A DNA stretch of 6,718 nt, from NCBI GenBank assembly GCA_046336825.1, contig JBKDFX010000143.1, positions 1 to 6,718 of the forward strand, written 5' to 3'. The number at the start of each line of letters is the position of its first letter. Position 1 is the stretch's first letter. Of the stretch, positions 1 to 5,136 are shown one piece after another. Origin of the DNA: Ga0074139 sp046336825. Lineage in GTDB: Bacteria > Bdellovibrionota > Bdellovibrionia > Bdellovibrionales > Bdellovibrionaceae. Below the pieces are notes generated by a model, which saw only the letters and a program-made list of their open reading frames with translations, made no database searches and had not been told where the DNA came from. A program made the position numbers and the translations under genes.

Positions 1-703
1 CCCCTGCAGTGCCTCTCACATCTTTGTGGGTCATGATACCCAAAAGTTCCTTAATTGAAGTGCGTTCATTCACAAGAGGAAGCGAATCTCCTTTGTGCAT
101 AATATCTCCAATTCGAACTAACTTGGCACCCAGACTACCACCAGGGTGCACTTCAGCAAAATCTTCTGTGCGAAATCCTTTTTCAGTTAAAACACACATT
201 GCCAATGCATCACCAAAAGCCAAAGTTGCGGTACTGCTAGCTGTTGGTGCAAGATTGTGGGGACAGGCCTCTTTTTTAACTGAAATATCTAAAACCACTC
301 GAGCTGAACGAGCCAAAGTTGATTCTTTTTTTCCAGTCATAGAAATTAATGGAATATTTTTTCGGGCCAAAAAATTGAGCACAGTTACTAGTTCACGACT
401 TTCACCACCGTAAGAAATAGCAAGCACAACATCATCTTTTCCAATAATGCCCAAATCGCCATGAGCACTTTCCGCCGGATGAAGGTAGACAGCCGGAGTT
501 CCTGTTGACGAAAAGGTGCTGGCCAATTTACGTGCAATGTGTCCAGACTTACCGATTCCTGTCACAATCAGCTTACCTGAGCATTGAGAAATCATTTTCA
601 CTGCAGAAAAAAAAGTCTCGTTAATTCTCTCGTGCAATAACAGTACTGCATCTGCTTCAATTTGAAGTACTTCAAATGCCTGTTTCTTTATAGCTTCGCT
701 CAT
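1..703 (-). CDS. kdsD: KdsD/KpsF-type D-arabinose 5-phosphate isomerase, C-terminus cut by window edge
   Basis: This enzyme interconverts D-ribulose 5-phosphate and D-arabinose 5-phosphate in the cytoplasm, the first committed step towards Kdo for lipopolysaccharide. I translated the open minus frame from the ATG at 703-701; 234 codons are visible with no stop. The SIS domain fills roughly residues 1-190 and shows GIGKSGHIARKLAST (49-63), HPAESAHGDLG (75-85), EACPHNLAPTASSTATLAFG (145-164) and HPGGSLG (186-192). Lys52, Glu104, Glu145 and His186 align with the catalytic set I recall for E. coli KdsD (K59, E111, E152, H193). A first CBS domain begins near residue 198 (IGDIMHKGDSLPLV) and is cut off; family members are about 320-330 residues, so the rest of the CBS pair lies outside. 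The start overlaps the pyrG 3' end by 32 bases and has its own Shine-Dalgarno AAAGGA seven bases upstream, so it is the last visible gene of the engB-kdsB-pyrG-kdsD operon. KpsF/GutQ paralogues catalyse the same reaction, so the symbol is by context. Confidence 0.93.
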   Translation of the reverse strand, partial: MSEAIKKQAFEVLQIEADAVLLLHERINETFFSAVKMISQCSGKLIVTGIGKSGHIARKLASTFSSTGTPAVYLHPAESAHGDLGIIGKDDVVLAISYGGESRELVTVLNFLARKNIPLISMTGKKESTLARSARVVLDISVKKEACPHNLAPTASSTATLAFGDALAMCVLTEKGFRTEDFAEVHPGGSLGAKLVRIGDIMHKGDSLPLVNERTSIKELLGIMTHKDVRGTAG

Positions 704-2411
704 ATTGAGATCCTTTGGCTTCTGATCTGCCTTGCTCTATCGCAGCTCGGCGACTCAAGCAAGCTTTCACAAATTGACTAAATAAAGGGTGGGGAGCAAG
801 GGGTTTAGATTTAAATTCAGGATGAAATTGGACTCCAATAAACCAGGGATGATCCGGCAGTTCCACAATTTCAACTAAGTTTCGATCACGATTTCGACCT
901 GAAGCCATCATCCCGTGCTTTTCAAACAAGTCGAGAAAGCGATTGTTAAATTCATAGCGATGACGATGGCGCTCAAAAACTTGCAAACTTTTATAAACAG
1001 CAAAAGCTCGAGAACCCTTTTGAATTTGGCAAGAGTAGCTGCCCAATCGCATGGTTCCTCCTTTTTTATCCAGCTCGCGTTGCTCTTCCATAAAATCAAT
1101 AACAAAGCTGCTTCTTGTTTGTGGATCTGCAAATTCACGACTCGTGGCATTCTTTATGCCACAAACATTTCTTGCGAATTCGATGGCGGCTAATTGCATG
1201 CCATAGCAAATACCAAAGAATGGAATTTGCTTTTCCCGAGCGTAACGGATGGCCAGCATTTTTCCTTCGACACCTCGCGAACCAAATCCACCTGGAACTA
1301 GAATTCCATTAACCCCAGAAAGAGCTTGAATTAAAGTTCTTTCTGATAACTTTTCTGAATCAACGTAAACAATTTCAACTTGAGTATTTTGCTGAATTCC
1401 ACCATGAACAATGGCTTCATTTAAAGATTTATAGGATTCTTTAAGGTCCACATACTTACCTACTACACCAATACGAACAATATTATTTGAAGATTTTAAA
1501 GTGCGAACAATATTTTGCCAGCCTTTTAAGTTGGACTTAGAAACTTTTAAATTTAAGAATTCTGCTAAAGATTCATCTAGCTTTTCTTTGTGGAGCACGA
1601 GGGGAACTTCATAAATTGTGGCAGAATCTTGAGCCGCCACGACTCGATTTACAGGAACAGAACAAAATAAGGCAATTTTCTTTTTAAGAGATTCATCCAA
1701 AGCCTTTTCACTTCGACAAACAAGAAAATCAGCTTGCAAACCAATTTCTCTGAGCTCTTTTACTGAATGTTGTGTCGGCTTTGATTTGAGCTCTCCAGCA
1801 GCAGCAATATAGGGGACATAGGTCACATGAACTAAAGCACTATTTTGAGGCCCCACCTCGTTGCGCATTTGTCGAATGGCTTCAAGAAAGGGTTGTCCTT
1901 CAATGTCTCCGACGGTTCCGCCAATTTCGACAATAATAACTTCACAGCCTTGAGCCCGGTCATAAATTCGGTTCTTAATTTCATCGGTGATATGAGGAAT
2001 CACTTGAACTGTTCCCCCTAGATAATCACCACGTCGCTCTCGAGAAATAACAGTATCATAAATCTGACCTGCAGAAACAGAATTGGTTCTTTTCATGACA
2101 GCACTTGTGAAACGCTCGTAGTGACCTAAATCTAAATCCGTTTCAGCTCCATCGTCAGTGACATAGACTTCTCCATGCTGAAAAGGAGACATGGTTCCTG
2201 GATCCACGTTGAGATAGGGATCACATTTCATAATATCAACTTTGAGCCCTCGAGATTCCAGCAGAGCACCAAGACTTGCTGCCGTGAGACCCTTTCCTAT
2301 GGAGCTCACCACACCACCTGTGACAAAAATAAATTTTTGTTGCAAAGGTTTTCTGGTGCTTTTTTTTGTCGAGATCTTTTTTTTGCTTAAATGAAGTTTA
2401 ATTTTTTTCAT
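672..2411 (-). CDS. pyrG: CTP synthase (glutamine-hydrolysing) with lysine-rich N-terminal extension
   Basis: PyrG converts UTP, ATP and glutamine to CTP in the cytoplasm, the last step of de novo pyrimidine nucleotide synthesis. The 579-residue product has an N-terminal amidoligase domain with the P-loop GGVVSSIGKGLTAASLG (32-48), KCDPYLNVDPGTMSPFQHGE (62-81), GGTVGDIEGQPFLEAIRQ (164-181) and KSKPTQHSVKELR (209-221). A class I glutamine amidotransferase domain follows, with PGGFGSRG (373-380), nucleophile Cys402 in GICYGMQ, and His530/Glu532 in GVQFHPEF. The family is usually about 535-545 residues and starts almost directly at the FVTGG segment. Here about 25 basic residues precede it (10 Lys and 1 Arg in the first 26), and a short tail of about 25 residues follows the amidotransferase. 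The ATG is supported by a Shine-Dalgarno AAAGGA nine bases upstream and by an ATGA overlap with the kdsB stop, so I keep the long start. A TTG at Leu24 is the only close alternative and lacks a ribosome site. CTP made here is the co-substrate of the neighbouring KdsB. Confidence 0.97.
   Translation of the reverse strand: MKKIKLHLSKKKISTKKSTRKPLQQKFIFVTGGVVSSIGKGLTAASLGALLESRGLKVDIMKCDPYLNVDPGTMSPFQHGEVYVTDDGAETDLDLGHYERFTSAVMKRTNSVSAGQIYDTVISRERRGDYLGGTVQVIPHITDEIKNRIYDRAQGCEVIIVEIGGTVGDIEGQPFLEAIRQMRNEVGPQNSALVHVTYVPYIAAAGELKSKPTQHSVKELREIGLQADFLVCRSEKALDESLKKKIALFCSVPVNRVVAAQDSATIYEVPLVLHKEKLDESLAEFLNLKVSKSNLKGWQNIVRTLKSSNNIVRIGVVGKYVDLKESYKSLNEAIVHGGIQQNTQVEIVYVDSEKLSERTLIQALSGVNGILVPGGFGSRGVEGKMLAIRYAREKQIPFFGICYGMQLAAIEFARNVCGIKNATSREFADPQTRSSFVIDFMEEQRELDKKGGTMRLGSYSCQIQKGSRAFAVYKSLQVFERHRHRYEFNNRFLDLFEKHGMMASGRNRDRNLVEIVELPDHPWFIGVQFHPEFKSKPLAPHPLFSQFVKACLSRRAAIEQGRSEAKGSQYERSYKETGI
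711..716 (-). promoter_or_regulatory. Ribosome binding site of kdsD
   Basis: AAAGGA on the minus strand ends seven bases before the kdsD ATG, inside the pyrG coding sequence. The site fixes a start that overlaps the upstream gene by 32 bases. The nine bases AAAGGATCT are identical to those at the pyrG ribosome site. Confidence 0.75.
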
Positions 2412-3169
2412 TTTTTAAGATCCTTTGTTTTAGAGTTCAGCAAAATTTCTTCTACTCTTTGAACATCTTCTGGAGCATCCACACCCTGGATAGCACCTTC
2501 AACTTGAATAACATGGATGGAGAATCCAAGATCCATGGCTCGTAATTGTTCGAGACCCTCTGATAGCTCAAGAGGTGATGCCTTCTGCGAACAAAATGAT
2601 TTTAAAGTTTTGAATCGATAGGCATAAATTCCCACATGTTTTAAACTGAGCGGTTTTTCACCTCTTTGTCTAGAATGAGGGATGGGAAAACGACTGAAAT
2701 AAAGAGCTTTCATTTTTTGATCGACAACTACTTTTACAGAGTTAAGATTTTCGAGCTCTTCCCAAGAGATGGGATGAGCCAGGGTTGCCATATCAGCCCC
2801 ATTATCACATTCAAGAACTTGAATCAGACTATCAATCCATTGTGGTGGAATAAGAGGTTCATCACCCTGTACATTGATAACAATATCAAAATCATTTAAT
2901 TGAATTTCAGATCTCAAAAGAGCCTGATAAATTCGATCGGTACCAGATTGTAAATTTTCATCGGTCATCACCACTTGGATGTTTGATTTTTCAGCTAATT
3001 GATAGATTTTGCTATCATCTGTGGCCACCAGGAGAGTGGCTTTTTTTTGAATTTTTTGAACCTGGTGAATGACTCTTTGTAAGAGCGGAACGCCTAATAT
3101 TGGATACAAAGGTTTTCCTGGAAAACGTGTGGAGCCGTAACGCGAAGGAATTACAACATAGACACTCAT
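2408..3169 (-). CDS. kdsB: 3-deoxy-manno-octulosonate cytidylyltransferase (CMP-Kdo synthetase)
   Basis: KdsB joins Kdo to CMP using CTP, giving CMP-Kdo, the donor used to build the LPS inner core. The 253-residue product (family about 245-255) shows the nucleotide-binding loop IPSRYGSTRFPGKPL (7-21), SGTDR (75-79), NVQGDEPLI (99-107), YFSRFPIPHSR (157-167), KHVGIYAYR (177-185), SPLELSEGLEQLRAMDLG (198-215) and GVDAPED (229-235). Asp103 and Asp231 are the expected metal-binding aspartates. I chose the ATG at 3169-3167 rather than the in-frame ATG at 3184: it has GGAGG four bases upstream, makes an ATGA overlap with the engB stop, and gives the normal family N-terminus; the upstream ATG would place the ribosome site inside the gene. 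Its own stop overlaps the pyrG ATG in the same ATGA arrangement, so translation of engB, kdsB and pyrG is probably coupled. Nothing in the sequence suggests the K-capsule paralogue KpsU, although the two cannot be separated by motif alone. Confidence 0.95.
   Translation of the reverse strand: MSVYVVIPSRYGSTRFPGKPLYPILGVPLLQRVIHQVQKIQKKATLLVATDDSKIYQLAEKSNIQVVMTDENLQSGTDRIYQALLRSEIQLNDFDIVINVQGDEPLIPPQWIDSLIQVLECDNGADMATLAHPISWEELENLNSVKVVVDQKMKALYFSRFPIPHSRQRGEKPLSLKHVGIYAYRFKTLKSFCSQKASPLELSEGLEQLRAMDLGFSIHVIQVEGAIQGVDAPEDVQRVEEILLNSKTKDLKK
2421..2426 (-). promoter_or_regulatory. Ribosome binding site of pyrG
   Basis: AAAGGA lies nine bases before the pyrG ATG, within the last kdsB codons. 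It supports the long, lysine-rich N-terminus over an internal start nearer the P-loop. Confidence 0.75.
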
Positions 3170-3744
3170 TTTTCCTCCACCCATTTTTTATAAAAATAAT
3201 CTTCAACCTCCTCAACACCATGACCTTTAAGTGAAGAGATTGAAAAAACGGCAGATAGACCTGTTTGTTTTTTTAATTTTAATATTTGTGATTGTGCTTG
3301 TCCCTTTGAAATCTTATCAGCCTTGGCCATGGCCACAAGCATGGGAATACCTTTTTTCTCTAAAAAGATTTTTAAAATTTCCTCATCTTCAGTCCAATCC
3401 CGGCGAATATCCATGACCAGTATAAGTCCCTTGAGTTGAGAGCGCTGTTGTATATAGGTTTCTACCATGCCCTCCCAACTGCTTTGCTCATCTCCGGACC
3501 TTTTAGAAAAACCATAACCGGGCATATCCACAAGAATATACTTATTCCGAACATTGAAAAAACTAAGTAAGCGTGTTTTTCCTGGTGTATTGCTCACATG
3601 GGCAATTTTAGATTCTGAAATTTGATTGATCAGTGATGATTTACCTGCGTTTGATCTTCCAGCAAAAGCCACTTCTGGCAACTTAGTTAATGGATAATCC
3701 TCGGGATAAACACAACTTTTAATATAATCAACTTTTGCAGGCAT
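3166..3744 (-). CDS. engB: Ribosome biogenesis GTP-binding protein EngB (YihA/YsxC)
   Basis: EngB is a small TRAFAC-class GTPase that acts in the cytoplasm in late large-subunit ribosome assembly and is essential in several model bacteria. The 192-residue product contains G1 GRSNAGKS (29-36), the switch I segment NTPGKTR (52-58), G3 DMPGYG (73-78), the family motif DIRRDWTEDEE (112-122), G4 as AKAD (140-143) and G5 SSLKG (170-174). G4 is normally T/NKxD, so Ala140 is a departure. I start at the ATG at 3744, which has GGAAG eight bases upstream and yields an N-terminus of the same length as B. subtilis YsxC. The in-frame ATG at 3759 would add five residues but has a purine stretch only one base away. 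It is the first gene of the minus-strand operon; the stop overlaps the kdsB ATG (ATGA). Expression must start in the divergent region at 3745-3894, where I see only a weak -10 candidate. Confidence 0.94.
   Translation of the reverse strand: MPAKVDYIKSCVYPEDYPLTKLPEVAFAGRSNAGKSSLINQISESKIAHVSNTPGKTRLLSFFNVRNKYILVDMPGYGFSKRSGDEQSSWEGMVETYIQQRSQLKGLILVMDIRRDWTEDEEILKIFLEKKGIPMLVAMAKADKISKGQAQSQILKLKKQTGLSAVFSISSLKGHGVEEVEDYFYKKWVEEK
3174..3178 (-). promoter_or_regulatory. Ribosome binding site deciding the kdsB start
   Basis: GGAGG lies four bases before the ATG at 3169, within the last engB codons. It favours that ATG over the in-frame ATG at 3184, which would place the site inside the gene. 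Confidence 0.75.
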
Positions 3745-3752
3745 GTTTGATT

Positions 3753-3757
3753 CTTCC
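3753..3757 (-). promoter_or_regulatory. Ribosome binding site favouring the shorter engB start
   Basis: GGAAG is eight bases before the ATG at 3744. The alternative ATG at 3759 overlaps this site and has only a one-base gap to its own purine stretch. Confidence 0.55.
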
Positions 3758-3805
3758 ATTCCTCATTCTGAGAATCGAGACCCAGAGCAGCAAGAAAGTC
3801 CCACA

Positions 3806-3811
3806 TTTATA
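3806..3811 (-). promoter_or_regulatory. Candidate -10 (TATAAA) for the engB operon (weak)
   Basis: TATAAA on the minus strand lies about 60 bases before the engB start. I see no convincing -35 at 16-18 bases upstream, so the operon promoter remains unassigned. The same bases read TATAAC on the plus strand, also without a -35. Confidence 0.2.
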
Positions 3812-3830
3812 ACGTCTTTTCAAGGGTTTA

Positions 3831-3868
3831 GGACGTCCGAAATCTGGTTCGGATATTGAATTCGGACT
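3831..3868 (+). promoter_or_regulatory. Cluster of three TTCGGA boxes with inverted repeats (candidate operator)
   Basis: The hexamer TTCGGA occurs at 3848-3853 and 3861-3866 and, inverted as TCCGAA, at 3836-3841. The outer pair forms seven-base arms (GTCCGAA at 3835-3841, TTCGGAC at 3861-3867); the inner pair forms six-base arms around a six-base spacer. GGACGTCC at 3831-3838 is itself palindromic. The cluster lies in the 150-base gap between engB and the activator gene, 27 bases before the activator start, so a DNA-binding protein here could affect either or both genes. Self-binding by the activator is an inference. Confidence 0.5.
3844..3860 (+). promoter_or_regulatory. Sigma-54-like -24/-12 element upstream of the activator gene (weak)
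   Basis: CTGGTTCGGATATTGAA aligns with the sigma-54 consensus YTGGCACGN4TTGCW: the GG and the TTG have the correct spacing, but the near-invariant C of the -12 element is A and two bases of the -24 part differ. A start near 3870 would leave a short leader before the ribosome site. It overlaps one TTCGGA box. Confidence 0.25.
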
Positions 3869-3880
3869 GATCAAACTTTC

Positions 3881-3887
3881 AAAGGAG
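3881..3887 (+). promoter_or_regulatory. Strong ribosome binding site for the TTG start of the activator gene
   Basis: AAAGGAG followed by seven bases and then TTG. The near-consensus site is what identifies TTG at 3895 as the start codon. Confidence 0.8.
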
Positions 3888-3894
3888 AAAAATT

Positions 3895-5136
3895 TTGGAA
3901 TACTACCTCAAACCCATCAACAGTCGTGACTCCAACTACAACCTGGGTGAGTACACCACATTCGGAAGTGCATTGGATTGCACTTTGTCCCTGAATCACA
4001 ATTCGGTGTCTGAACGCCATGCCCGAATAGAAAAACGAGAGGGAAATTTGGTTCTTAAGGATATGCGCTCGCAATCTGGTACTTTTCTCAATGAGGCTCG
4101 TATTTTAGAGGCCTTATTGCAGAATGGGGATCAGATTCGTATCGGACCCTACGAATTTCAAGTGTGCTCTTCTGGATTTGAAAAGGGCACTGACTCAAAA
4201 TTGAGCTCACGAAATAAAAACTGGCAAAATAGGCTCAACACTTTACCTCACATAGCGGCTACTGATTTTCCAGTCCTATTATTGGGCCCTTCTGGGACCG
4301 GTAAAGATATTATTGCCAAGGAAATTCACCAATTAAGTCCTCGATCCAAAGAAGAACTGATTTGTGTGAATTGCTCAGCACTGACTGAAACACTCATTGA
4401 AAGTGAATTGTTTGGGCATGTGAAGGGAAGTTTCACAGGTGCCATTCAGGACCGCAAGGGCGCTTTTGAATCGGCTCGAGGGGGAACACTTTTTTTAGAT
4501 GAAATTGGAGATCTTCCGTACTCACTTCAGGCCAAATTATTAAGAGCTTTGGAAAATAATGAAATTCGACCCGTTGGAAGTGATCGCACAATTAAAACCG
4601 ATGTTCGAGTTATTGCAGCCACTCACCATGATCTGACTGACAGAATTCAATTGGGTCAATTTCGCTCTGACTTGTATTATCGTCTTAACGTCATTCAACT
4701 GTGTCCCCCCGCCTTAGTCGATAGAATGGAAGACTTTGAGATTATCCTTATGAGTTTTGCAAAAAAGTATCGAGTCCGGTTTTCAATATCTGGTATTCAT
4801 CGCCTTAAAAAGCACAATTGGCCAGGTAACATTCGTGAAGTCAAAAATCTTGTGGCTCGCACAAAGGCTCTGTACCCAGGACAAGAAATTGGAGCTGAAG
4901 AAGTTGAGAGCCTTTTAGGCTTTACAAAAAATCAACCGTCAGTCAGTGAAATTCGACCCGTCATGAGTCAGTCTTTACCTGTGATCAAAGAAATGGAAAA
5001 GCAAATGATTATTAAAAGATTATCAGTCAATAGAGGTAATCAACGACTGACAGCGCTGGATTTAGGGCTGCCTAAAAGTACCTTGCATGACAGATTGAAA
5101 GACTACAGTATCGACATTAAATTATTTAAGGTTTAA
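3895..5136 (+). CDS. Sigma-54-dependent transcriptional activator with N-terminal FHA domain
   Basis: This is a bacterial enhancer-binding protein: an ATPase that remodels sigma-54 RNA polymerase at -24/-12 promoters. The 413 residues carry three parts. An FHA domain (about 17-93) shows SERHARI (39-45) and SQSGTFLN (59-66). The AAA+ sigma-54 interaction domain (about 110-345) has Walker A GPSGTGKD (131-138), the sigma-contact loop as GSFTGA (178-183, canonical GAFTGA), Walker B TLFLDE (198-203), FRSDLYYRLNV with the arginine finger (256-266) and WPGNIREVKNL (309-319). A Fis-type helix-turn-helix (about 364-405) contains GNQRLTALDLGLPKSTLHDR. There is no receiver domain, so the input should come through FHA, normally phosphothreonine binding linked to Ser/Thr kinases; the pocket is degenerate here. 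The start codon is TTG, decided by AAAGGAG seven bases upstream; no closer ATG fits the FHA start. The gene is divergent to engB and overlaps the convergent FliL-like gene by 11 bases. Target genes cannot be told from the sequence; the TTCGGA boxes upstream make autoregulation possible. Confidence 0.93.
   Translation: MEYYLKPINSRDSNYNLGEYTTFGSALDCTLSLNHNSVSERHARIEKREGNLVLKDMRSQSGTFLNEARILEALLQNGDQIRIGPYEFQVCSSGFEKGTDSKLSSRNKNWQNRLNTLPHIAATDFPVLLLGPSGTGKDIIAKEIHQLSPRSKEELICVNCSALTETLIESELFGHVKGSFTGAIQDRKGAFESARGGTLFLDEIGDLPYSLQAKLLRALENNEIRPVGSDRTIKTDVRVIAATHHDLTDRIQLGQFRSDLYYRLNVIQLCPPALVDRMEDFEIILMSFAKKYRVRFSISGIHRLKKHNWPGNIREVKNLVARTKALYPGQEIGAEEVESLLGFTKNQPSVSEIRPVMSQSLPVIKEMEKQMIIKRLSVNRGNQRLTALDLGLPKSTLHDRLKDYSIDIKLFKV

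Noticed and set aside
9..413. Plus-strand open frame of 134 codons near the left edge
   Set aside because: It lies antisense to the kdsD SIS/CBS coding sequence, which has clear family motifs; the peptide has no recognisable domain.
908..1312. Several short open frames on both strands inside pyrG
   Set aside because: All overlap the conserved amidotransferase coding region in other frames and show no domain or ribosome site.
3170..3184. Upstream in-frame ATG of kdsB adding MGGGK
   Set aside because: The GGAGG ribosome site would lie inside this extension, and the ATGA overlap with engB supports the ATG at 3169.
3323..3334. GGCCATGGCC palindrome inside engB
   Set aside because: Short and explained by codons for Val-Ala-Met-Ala in the G4 region; no second copy or regulatory context.
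4937..4976. Repeated GTCAGTCAGTG / GAGTCAGTC in the activator gene as a possible terminator for the leftward transcript
   Set aside because: The copies are direct rather than inverted repeats, so no hairpin forms; they sit in the variable linker before the HTH.
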